DNA of 64,000 bases from Hydractinia symbiolongicarpus. Lineage: Eukaryota; Cnidaria; Hydrozoa; Anthoathecata; Hydractiniidae. Under the pieces are notes generated by a model. The model did not search any database, had not been told where the DNA came from, and was given only the letters and a program-made list of their open reading frames with translations. Position numbers and translations under genes: made by a program. Shown one piece after another: positions 40,601 through 48,500 of this stretch (its first letter is position 1; every line of letters begins with the position of its first letter). The DNA is taken from contig NC_079883.1 in NCBI RefSeq assembly GCF_029227915.1, positions 14,260,001 to 14,324,000 on the forward strand. The letters run 5' to 3'.

Positions 40601-42681
40601 CCACCATCACAACAACAGAAGCAGCAACTACAACAAACTCAACAGAAGCACCAACCACCATCACAACAACAGAAGAAAGAGCTACAACAACTACAACAGA
40701 AGCACCAACAACAATGACAACAACAGAAGAAGTAACTACAACAAACTCAACAGAAGCTCCAACCACCATCACAACAACAGAAGAAGTAACTACAACAACT
40801 ACAACAGAAGCACCAACCACCATCACAACAACAGAAGAAGTAACTACAACAAACGCAACAGAAACACCAACCCCCATCACAACAACAGAGGCAGCAATTA
40901 CAACAACTACAACAGAAGCACCAACCACCTTCACAACAACAGAAGCAGCAACTACAACAAACTCAACAGAAGCTCCAACCACCATCACAACAACAGAAGA
41001 AGTAACTACAACAACTACAACAGAAGCACCAACCACCATCACAACAACAGAAGCAGCAACTACAACAAACTCAACAGAAGCACCAACCACCATCACAACA
41101 ACAGAAGAAAGAACTACAACAACTGCAACAGAAGCACCAACCACCATCACAACAACAGCAGCAGCAACTACAACCAACGCAACAGAAACACCAACTCCCA
41201 TCACAACAACAGAAGAAAGAACTACAACAACTACAACAGAAGCACCAACAACAATCACAACAACAGAAGCAGCAACTACAACAAACTCAACAGAAACACC
41301 AACCGCCATCACAACAACAGATGAAATAACTACAACAACTACTGGTGTGCCTCCTCTTTGTAAAACTAGATATAATTACGGTGAAGTTTTAAAAAAATCA
41401 ATTCGTTTTTTTAAAGCGCAAAGAACCGGGGATATTTCAAATGACAATACTATTAAATGGCAATTATCTAGTTTTTTAGGTGATGGAAAGGATGTAGGAT
41501 TGGATTTGTCAGGTGGTTACTTTGATGGTGGTGGATATGTGAAGTACGGATTCCCATTGGGCGCTTCATTTTCTTTGCTTTCCTGGGGAGTGTTGTCTTT
41601 TAAGGAAAGTTACGAAACGTACGATCGCTATAATGATGTTCTTAGCTCCATAAGATGGGCATCTGATTATTTTGTGAAATGTCACACAAGTGGGTACACA
41701 TTGTATGGTCAAGTTGGGCGTGGAACCACGGAAAAAGGCTTTTGGGGAAGACCAGATGAATTGAAAATTGCTCGTCCAAGTTTTAATATAAACATTGCAA
41801 ATCCTGGTACAGAGTTGGCTTGTGAAACTGCTGCATTCTTTGCCGCTGCTTCGCTAGTTTTCCTTAAAAACGATCTCTCTTATTCTCAGAGGCTACTGGC
41901 CCGCGCTTCTTTCCTTTATGAATTTGGTAATACCTACCGTGAGACGTACCATAACTCTATTCCTGATGCAGCGAACTTTTATCGAAGTCGTTCTGGCTAT
42001 GGGGATGAGCTAGCATGGTCCGCTCTATGGTTGTATAAAGCAACAAACGATACTGAATATTTATCTGCGGCGGAAAAGCATTATAGCGATTTCCAGTTGA
42101 ATTCCTTCTCAGAAGAGTTCTCTTGGGATCAGAAGAAAATAGGCGTTAACTTGCTGCTAACTGAACTAACAGGAAAGTACAAATATAAGGCTGTTGTTAC
42201 GAAATATTGTGATTGGCATGTGAACAAACAAAAGACACCAAAAGGACTTGCCTTTATCGAAGAAAAGAATTCGCTGGGACTGGTTGCCAATACAGCATTT
42301 GCATGTCTTCAAGCAGCAAGACTCGGCATAAAACCTTGGAGATACAATCACTTTGCACGGTCACAATTACATTATATGCTTGGGGATACTGGTCGCAGTT
42401 TTGTAGTAGGATTCGGAGTAAATCCTCCCCAACAGCCCCATCATAGAGCTAGTTCATGCCCTGATAAGCCTACCGTGTGTAACTGGGATACGTACAACGA
42501 AAGGAGACCAAATCACCATGTTTTGGAAGGCGCACTGGTAAGTGGTCCAGATCGAAAAGATCGTTATACCGATTTGCGTTCGGAAGCTATAAAAAACGAA
42601 GTTTCAATCGCGAATAATGCAGGTTTCCAATCCGCTATTGCCGGATTGATTGACCTTGCCTTAAAGGGACACTGTTGTTAG
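34684..42681 (+). CDS. Secreted mucin-like protein: five CBM2-like modules, Thr-rich repeats, C-terminal GH9
   Basis: A single uninterrupted exon encodes 2,665 residues. It starts with a signal peptide (1-about 21). Five CBM2-like modules follow, each closed by a Cys pair: 24-125, 135-239, 257-361, 420-524 and 586-690. They show the VTNDWPDGF-type opening and, in modules 3-5, the (S/N)WNK-LY-G motif of CBM2. Modules 4 and 5 are near-identical. About 1,530 residues (691-2222) of 18-residue Thr-rich repeats follow, dense in NAT, NST and NLT sequons and likely heavily O-glycosylated. The end (about 2226-2665) is a GH9 fold: DGKDVGLDLSGGYFD, SFVVGFGVNPPQQPHHRAS with H2586-H2587-R2588, and NEV with the proton-donor Glu E2639. 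The usual DAGD motif reads D2281-G-G-G2284, so the catalytic base Asp is replaced by Gly. Probable role: extracellular polysaccharide binding. Catalysis is doubtful. Confidence 0.95.
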   Translation: MHGEILYALVLSSCFVLCIGVSPCTKYLYVTNDWPDGFDGYLVLPVQENNKRWQVRVIFSHPIHTLDVPSGEVSKRNTTTFDIVSRGYQYVKKGMVFKLKLTVHFSRNAKNKFELKSITFGSFSCNTEASPIPVCDAIVQKVDNWPDGFRGYLTIPVTRDLSSWTIILTFSHPLITFHAPQGVTTNIDAMKSFRIVSQSYNGRLKNGVILKLEIIVRFSRDVKPLFNIQSVGFEGNHICSGYKTPSVMTTTTTSASCQPYLRYVTRWTTGYQLEILLPVTRQIQNGWKLTLVFDKVTSPLNGSHISQGDILSNINHRTYVIRNKSWNKVLYVGTFVFRLLVPHEIGKAPQVISMKFDNLICHEYRVTTNQPMTTQLLTRKPQTTITTKTKETTYVTKTKLPQKSGPTTVSTTATTPLQGCSNLNHVNTTWLRGMKGDLILPVKKNLDGWKITITFSFPIFNFQVWQAKLSCDYKKSICVLTNHNWNKYLYKGSTFSLAYVIEYTKEFQHRPQPFKQIRFIDSMCQENQPTLSTVTTTNVPNTSTKTTRTQHSNPTTITTTEAATTTTTTGGPTTVSTTATTPLQGCSNLNHIITTWLRGMNGDLILPVKKNLDGWKITITFSFPIFNFHVWQAKLSCDYKKSICVLTNHNWNKYLYKGTTFSLAYVIEYTKEIQHRPQPFKQIRFIDSMCQENQPTLSAVTTTNVPNISTKTTRTQHSNTTTITTTEEVTTTNATETPTAITTTEAPTTLKATEASTTITTTEEVTTTTTTEAPTTITTTEEVTTRNATETPTAITTTEAATTSNATEASTTITTTEEAITANATEAPTTITTTEEVTTTTTREAPTTITTTEEVTTTNATETPTTITTTEEVTTTTTREAPTTITTTEEVTTTNATEAPTTITTTKEVTTTNATETPTPITTTEAATTTTTTEAPTTITTTEAATTTTTTEAPTTMTTTEERTTTNATETPTPITTTTTTTTEAPTTITTTEAATTTNSTEAPTTITTTEAATTTHSTEALTPITTTEEVTTTTTTEAPTTITTTEAATTTNLTEAPTTITTTEEVTTTTTREAPTTITTTEEVTTTNATETPTTITTTEAATTTHSTEALTPITTTEEVTTTTTTEAPTTITTTEAATTTNSTEAPTTITTTEEVTTTTTTEAPTTITTTEEVTTTNATETPTPITTTEAATTTTTTEAPTTITTTEAATTTTTTEAPTTMPTTEERTTTTTTEAPTTITTTEEVTTTNATETPTPITTTGAATTTTTTEAPTTITTTEAATTTNSTEAPTTITTTEKVTTTTTTEETTTITTTEAATTTNSTEAPTTITTTEERSTTTTTEAPTTITTTEAATTINATETPTPITTTEEVTTTNATETPTTITTTEAATTTNSTEAPTTITTTEERATTTTTEAPTTMTTTEEVTTTNSTEAPTTITTTEEVTTTTTTEAPTTITTTEEVTTTNATETPTPITTTEAAITTTTTEAPTTFTTTEAATTTNSTEAPTTITTTEEVTTTTTTEAPTTITTTEAATTTTTTEAPTTMTTTEERTTTNATETPTPITTTTTTTTEAPTTITTTEAATTTNSTEAPTTITTTEAATTTHSTEALTPITTTEEVTTTTTTEAPTTITTTEAATTTNLTEAPTTITTTEEVTTTTTREAPTTITTTEEVTTTTTREAPTTITTTEAATTTHSTEALTPITTTEEVTTTTTTEAPTTITTTEAATTTNSTEAPTTITTTEEVTTTTTTEAPTTITTTEEVTTTNATETPTPITTTEAATTTTTTEAPTTITTTEAATTTTTTEAPTTMPTTEERTTTTTTEAPTTITTTEEVTTTNATETPTPITTIGAATTTTTTEAPTTITTTEAATTTNSTEAPTTITTTEKVTTTTTTEETTTITTTEAATTTNSTEAPTTITTTEERSTTTTTEAPTTITTTEAATTINATETPTPITTTEEVTTTNATETPTTITTTEAATTTNSTEAPTTITTTEERATTTTTEAPTTMTTTEEVTTTNSTEAPTTITTTEEVTTTTTTEAPTTITTTEEVTTTNATETPTPITTTEAAITTTTTEAPTTFTTTEAATTTNSTEAPTTITTTEEVTTTTTTEAPTTITTTEAATTTNSTEAPTTITTTEERTTTTATEAPTTITTTAAATTTNATETPTPITTTEERTTTTTTEAPTTITTTEAATTTNSTETPTAITTTDEITTTTTGVPPLCKTRYNYGEVLKKSIRFFKAQRTGDISNDNTIKWQLSSFLGDGKDVGLDLSGGYFDGGGYVKYGFPLGASFSLLSWGVLSFKESYETYDRYNDVLSSIRWASDYFVKCHTSGYTLYGQVGRGTTEKGFWGRPDELKIARPSFNINIANPGTELACETAAFFAAASLVFLKNDLSYSQRLLARASFLYEFGNTYRETYHNSIPDAANFYRSRSGYGDELAWSALWLYKATNDTEYLSAAEKHYSDFQLNSFSEEFSWDQKKIGVNLLLTELTGKYKYKAVVTKYCDWHVNKQKTPKGLAFIEEKNSLGLVANTAFACLQAARLGIKPWRYNHFARSQLHYMLGDTGRSFVVGFGVNPPQQPHHRASSCPDKPTVCNWDTYNERRPNHHVLEGALVSGPDRKDRYTDLRSEAIKNEVSIANNAGFQSAIAGLIDLALKGHCC
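35891..36388 (+). repeat. 498-bp in-frame duplication, first copy (module 4 plus linker)
   Basis: A unit of 498 bp (166 codons) containing CBM2-like module 4 and its Thr-rich linker is repeated at 36389-36886 with few changes. Examples are CAG against CAT (Gln/His) in NFQVW/NFHVW and AGC against ACC (Ser/Thr) in the KGSTF/KGTTF motif. The duplication created module 5. Confidence 0.9.
36389..36886 (+). repeat. 498-bp in-frame duplication, second copy (module 5)
   Basis: Second copy of the 498-bp unit that starts at 35891. It leads into the Thr-rich region, so the right boundary is approximate. Confidence 0.85.
37514..39283 (+). repeat. 1,770-bp tandem segmental duplication inside the mucin region, copy 1
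   Basis: Every distinctive variant unit here recurs 1,770 bp later in the same order. Examples: the shortened ITTTTTTTTEAP unit (37611 and 39381), EKVTTTTTTEETTTI (38581 and 40351), and the EERST and EERAT units. The length equals 32 units of 18 codons plus one 14-codon unit. Only a few differences are seen, including an 18-bp patch near 37950/39720 and one C to T near 38468/40238. Confidence 0.9.
39284..41065 (+). repeat. 1,770-bp tandem segmental duplication, copy 2
   Basis: Second copy, offset 1,770 bp from copy 1. Identity with copy 1 is lost near 41066, where ACAACTACAACAG is replaced by ACAAACTCAACAG. Confidence 0.9.
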
Positions 42682-45508
42682 ATTGTATTCGCCTTATATA
42701 CGAGTTCCTGTGTTTTAATATGTTAATGTTTGGGGTTATATTTATAAGCGGTGTTATATTTTTGTTACAAAATATTTGTTATTGACTTATGGTAAAAAGT
42801 TGTATTGAAAGACTAATTCAAGTCCCAATCCATGTACCTTGAAGTCTTTTATCTCATTTCCAATGCTTTTGGGTTCCAGAAAGCAGGAGCCTCCCCTCTC
42901 CCATTACAGTAAAAACATTTTTAACAAGAAAAAAACATTACCAGAAAAGAAAACATTTTATCAAAAAATTGTATCAATTTGTAATTTTGTAACCTTTGTA
43001 AATCAACGAAATAGTTCTAGCCGATGCAAATAGACACTTTTCAAAAAGTTTTTTGATGTGCTATAACTTTCTCTTCTGAACAAAAAGTTGATTTATTATT
43101 TTCCAACCCAAATCTAAAAGAATACTCGCTAAAGCCAAATCTAAATATTTACGCGCATGCAAAATCGTTATAAATATGTCCCAAATAATAGGTTTTTAAA
43201 ACTTTAGAATTACACTTCGATTCCATTGCGCGAAAGCTAATAACAAGAAACAGTGCGAATAAGCTGTTGCTGTGCGTTTCTAACAATAATTGTCTTCAAA
43301 ATTGCCAACTGGGTGTTTTGGATTATACAAATTCATATTGTAGTCACTCAGTGGGAAAATAAGCGAAAAGTATATCCTACAAGAAGACCCATCCACAATG
43401 TTGAGGCCTGGGCGTGGCTAGAAGGAAGTATTTTCAACTCAGGATCGTTTTCAAACTCGATATCAGAGTCCGTTGTCCCTTTTCATACCTGAAGGTAAGG
43501 TTAATAAGTACAACACTGGTGAGAGACAAAAAGCCATGGGGACGAGGTTGGCGATTTTGACATTTAGACTCCGTACCATTGAGATCTAGCCCTTTTTTTA
43601 AGAAAGTCATATAGGAGCGCTTTTTCAAAGTTAGAACACCCTTCCCTAGTCATTCTTGTCCCCAGAGTCTCTTGTCTCGAGCCGTTATAACAGGCCGGTT
43701 CTTTCCGTCATCGTCGACAAAAAAATATGGGAGACGATAAGACCGTGATTGAAAAAAAAAAGAAATTGTAAATTTGTAAATGTTGACTAATTTGTGATTG
43801 TGATGGGCTGGTTACAATTATTTTTAATAATATAATTTTATTAAAACGAGGCTGGAAATGACTAAAAAATAAGAACGCGAAAAAGGACAATGGGAAGACT
43901 AAAATTTTATTAACATTCTCTTTTTTTTTTCTAAAAAACAACAACTACAACATCAAAAAACATGCACATCGCTCGAAGCAAAAAATTTTCGCAGACTTTT
44001 TTAAACACAGTGTGTTTCTTCACTTGAGGCTGACAGTATAGTGACAGTAGAGCCTCCTGAAATCGGACAGTTAGGGGACCGTGTTAGAGAGTTTCCACCT
44101 TGGAAAGGTTTTGCCAATTTTGGCAGAAAACGCGGAAAAAAATCTACTCCAAAGCCTGAAATCCATTAGGCGTGCCCATATTACCCTGTACCCCTCCCTA
44201 GTTATGGTTAAGCTAAAAAACATTACGTTAACCGAGCAGCTTGATATGAATTGTCCAGCTTGTAAATACCACACTTGTGGTCAAGAAAACGCTGTGACTC
44301 GGCTATGGAATAAAATTAGGAGTTGTGTTTTTGTTTCTTGAAGTAAAAAAAGCCTTTAAAGCAAAAATAAAATTGAGTTGAAGAAGTAAATTGATAGATT
44401 GACAGGTATCTTGCTGAAAAGAATTTAAAGGGATAAAATACGCGTCAAAAAACCTCCTTTGAAGTTAAATATCCAAGCTGAACTCAAAAAAATTGTATAT
44501 AAAAAGACATGTATGTTTATATATATAATGCACTGTCAAATAAATAAATGCTCAAAATGTAAACAAAATATAAACAATTACAGGTTGAAAAAAAAAGAAA
44601 ACCGCGCAGGATCGAATTATTTCCGTGGTCTAATGACAACTCGAAAGAAGCTTTTAAGAATCAACTGAAATCCAAAATTCTAACTTAGTTCTCTTATGGA
44701 AGGAGGAGGTATTTCCAAGATATACCCCGAAAGTTCTCCTTAGTCTGGATAATTAGGGGGTTTTGATAAGGGCAGTGGTGGGGTGTTTTTTTAAAAATAT
44801 CTTTTAATATGGGCGTGTTAATAAATTGAACTGGTGACAAAATTTCCTGAAACAAGCCTTAGTGTCTTCCCTCGGGGATACCATGGTTAGTCCCTAGGAG
44901 GATAAAAAACTACAGAGTTTACAAAGTCGATCCCGGGCCAAAATTACAAAATGCTACGTGACCTGCTGGGATCGAGGTTGAGACTTTAGATCAAGTGAAA
45001 ACAATGTAAATTTTGTGTTGTAAAATCTTATTGTTGGTTTGTGATTGTAGATGCTGATGGCCCTGGTTGCTATGGCCTGAAATAAAAGGTTTCTCTCGAC
45101 ATCCTGAAAAAAAACAAACAAAGAAACCAGGATAATGGTGGTTTCTACCCTCTTTTTTTGCGTGGGTTGCTTTTGTTGCTTTTTCGTGCCGCCATCTTGA
45201 ATTAAGTAATTTTACATAAACCAAAACAACGTCATCGATCTCTTCGACCTCAAAAATTATAAACGAAGTTTGTCAGAAAACGAAAGACTGAATGACACCA
45301 CTTATAAAGAAGTTCTAATTCCCTGTTAATAACTTTACATATCATCAAGACTTAACGCCACATCAATTAAAACAACGTACTGAAACTTTCTCATTCAAAA
45401 TCAGGCAGCCGCTAGCTAAAGATTTTACATCAACACTCTCAATCGACTCCTCAGCTTAGTTGATATTTTTATGCTGAATAGTTTATATAAGTACTGCTTT
45501 GCAATCCA
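42682..45508. other. Intergenic region between mucin-GH9 and syntaxin-5
   Basis: About 2.8 kb with no recognised gene. Blocks resembling the CTCGTCCCCAGAGC MITE ends lie at 43530-43560 and 43650-43675. An ORF at 44081-44341 (+) has no known similarity. On the minus strand an AAGATGGCGGC at about 45198-45188 opens a short basic reading frame; it could mark a divergent promoter shared with syntaxin-5. Confidence 0.45.
45188..45508. promoter_or_regulatory. Candidate divergent promoter upstream of syntaxin-5
   Basis: On the minus strand AAGATGGCGGC starts a short ORF (MAARKSNKSNPRKKRG, then a stop unless spliced at G|GTAGAA). About 310 bp away, on the plus strand, syntaxin-5 starts at 45509. The AAGATGGCGGC string is a YY1-like translation-start-overlapping motif known from animal promoters. 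No downstream exon of a minus-strand gene could be confirmed. Confidence 0.25.
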
Positions 45509-48500
45509 ATGAGCACTAGACGAAGGCGTACAAAATCAGGAAGTAAAGAAGAGCCTGAAAATTTTGAGACAGGCTACGGATACGCAATTCACAATAGTGG
45601 GAATAACACATTTATTGAAAATAATATATTGGACTCAGTTGAAATGACATGTCGTGACAGAACTGGAGAATTTTTATCTGCTGTTAAATCATTGCAGTCA
45701 GGACAGGTTGATTTTTTTATCTTAATGATTAGATTTTCTAGTGATTATATTGCTAGCTATAGCTATATATATATATAGCTAGCTATAACATTTGTTTTTT
45801 TGCAGTTTCAATGTGTGTAGCTAGCTATAAGCCTGTCAGAGAGAACAGAAATCAAACTGCAATAGGACAATTAAATGTTACATATGTACATACAACATGC
45901 AATAGGACAATTAACTGATACAGTATATGCACGATACAATATGTACAGTATAATATGCTGCTCATACAGCTCATTACAAGGTAGAGGTCCTTTTTACTGA
46001 TATTTCCACACCTTTCTTCAATATCGAATTCATTTGAAAACCTTGTAAATGCAGGATCCAACAAATTAAGTATATGTCCCCCCTATGAGGGATTTTTAAC
46101 GTTTTTCATATTGTGCATACGCATAGCGAGTCAGAGTTAAATTATGATGAACCTGGTAAACAAAGGTTTTAACAGATGATTTTCTGAAATTTAGCAAGAA
46201 ATGGCAATAAAGAAGAATTGATTTGTTTGAGGGATAATGCTTCATTTGAGAGATTCCTCATATACAAAGTTTTCCCTGACTGCAAAGTTCCATGAAATGT
46301 TCCGCTTTAATAGAAACACATTAAAAGAAATTCCTGCAAGAAAGATACTAACTGTTGGAACTGATACTGTCTGATTAGTAACTTTGCTTGCACCACATGA
46401 TCTCACATTGTGCCAAATAATTAGCTGAATTAACCATAATGCTTTATAACTAAACAATATAGTTAGCCAAATTAGCCATATGCGGTAGAGTACATAAAGA
46501 AAACATAGAAAAGTAGTCAGACATGAAGAAGATGAAAAACTTTTAGGCTACAGTCTATATTGAAAAGAGGGTTGGAAAATAAGTAAAAACGATTTTTGCC
46601 TTATAAACAATATGAGTGCTAATTATGCCGAATAAATAGTAAAACTTGCACACAGGAACACTCATTCTTTACCAAATGCAGAGCCAACAAATGTGTTTGC
46701 TTTTGCATTTGCCTCAACATCCTCCTTTGAAAATAAGAGCAAAAGGGATTGATTGCATGGTTCTTTGTTGAAGCCTAACCTATAGTTTCTTGCTCTGCAA
46801 AATGAACTTGAAATAAAGGCTAAGTGAGCCATGGCTTGCATGTTGACCAAAGTGGATGCCTGTTCTGGATATAAAACTAAGGAAAAATCTCTGATTAGGA
46901 AGAATTAGGAATTGACTTTGATTACCCAATGGATGGATCCCTAGTTTATAGTTTAAACCTAAATGATATATATACATGTCGTTAATAATGATTTACCAGT
47001 GTTATGGTACACCACCTTCTACATCTGTTATCATCAGGGCTTTTCGAAAGCTTTAAGAATTAAGTTTGGTTAATTACAGTGACTTTTTGATTGATTTCTT
47101 GATTGTAAAAGTATTTTACTAAAGCAGTATTTCTTGGTGACTGGGGAAAACAACCATGGTAATATGTAAAATTTGCAAAGAATTGTTAGTGTGTTAGTAA
47201 ATTTAGTATTATGAACATACGTTAGCTAGAAATTCACCATTTGGTTGTTAGGCTGACCTTGTTAGATGTGTTTCAAGAAACAAATACATTAGCAAGACAA
47301 CATGCAAGGAGTTTATAATTCAATAACAAACATTGCTACATTGGGAAAAAAACTAGTATTTTCAATTAGGGTTTGTGGCGCCGTAGATATTTTTACATGC
47401 CTAGCTAACACACTGCAGAAGATGTGACGAGCATATTTTTACATGGCTATCGGAATATAACCTGCCTTTTAGGGGGTCATGGCTTAGATTGGGAGTCCTA
47501 GGGTATTTGATGCTCATTTTGAGCTACACAGACACAGTTGGGGACTTTTTGCTGTTCTTTGAAAAGAAAAGAAAAGTGCATGCTAAAACGCCAGGTTATT
47601 TGCTACATGTGGTGCCGTAGATTAGTGGTTATAGCTCTCGTACTCTGTGCAAGAGACCAGGGTTCGATTCCTCTTGACGGTGATTCAACATGGGCGGGTG
47701 AATGTTACCATAACCCGGGTTAACCCAAGCCATGTGAGGGAATTTGGGGAGATGGTACACTGTGTGGGCCGTTGGATGTTGCCGGGAGTTGTCTAGTAGA
47801 GCGCGGGCCCTAATTGGGTCCGCGTGGCTCAAAATGATCATTAAATCATTAAACTCTAGGACTCACCATCTAAGACATGGCCCCTCCTGGAAATAATAGA
47901 CAGCGTATATCCCTCGATATTTGTGAGGCTAGCCATGAAAAATATGCACAGCTATCTATCTGTATCTACATATGTTCAAGTCAAAAATCATTGCAAAATG
48001 TTTGTCATTTAGCAAAATGGATATCATCCTGCAAAATATGGAAACAGAAATGGAATACGAAAACAGCCAAGTCAGTTTACTTTATTTTCAAGGTGTGTAA
48101 TTTTAGTGTTTAGTAAATGCTACATACAGCAATCAAATAATTAGGTGAAACTTGAAGAGTATGTATTATCTAGAAATTATATTTCTATATTTAAAATCCA
48201 ACTGAAACTATCACAAAGAAAGGAAGAAGCCAAATTCCAATCCTGTATCTACCAAATCAGCATACAGATACCAAAATTGGTCTTGATCGTCCCCTGATGT
48301 TTCAATCAAGTTGTTAATGTCCTGCATAAATAGAAAAAGCCACTTAGAAATTTGTTTTACTGTTGTCAAACACTGTAAAAAACGCTGTATAGGCCCATTG
48401 TAGTAATTTATGTTTAAAAGTTTTTAGTGATGTAATCTTCTCATAAGATTTGCAATTTGAGCAGCGCTACTGTTTTAAAAAAAAGAATATAATCTGTCTG

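Larger units (their letters stand above)
36780..41340 (+). repeat. Coding minisatellite: Thr-rich 54-bp repeats
   Basis: About 4.56 kb of tandem 54-bp units encode an 18-residue repeat of the type EAPTTITTTEEVTTTTT(R). Variants carry NAT, NST, NLT or HST in the middle, and TEAATTT or TEERTTT. Threonine is encoded almost only by ACA, ACT and ACC. Roughly 84 units are present, and frame is kept throughout. Confidence 0.95.

Noticed and set aside
36753-41312. 1,519-residue minus-strand open frame opposite the mucin region, Val-rich
   Set aside because: It is the antisense shadow of the Thr-rich repeats: ACN codons read as GTN (or GGT/TGT) in reverse and stops are absent for that reason. The composition is almost only Val, Ser, Met, Ala and Gly, with no domain.
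44991-45224. 77-residue minus-strand ORF near syntaxin-5
   Set aside because: It reads against the direction of the nicer basic start at the AAGATGGCGGC site and has no similarity. Only the promoter-like motif was kept.
45750-45787. AT-rich palindrome TAGCTATAGCTATATATATA in syntaxin-5 intron 1
   Set aside because: Simple-sequence (TA)n with GCTA interruptions; low complexity is enough to explain it.
47611-47690. A functional tRNA gene at the head of the SINE
   Set aside because: A and B boxes are present, but acceptor and anticodon stems do not pair into a cloverleaf, and the body continues for another 280 bp shared with a second copy.
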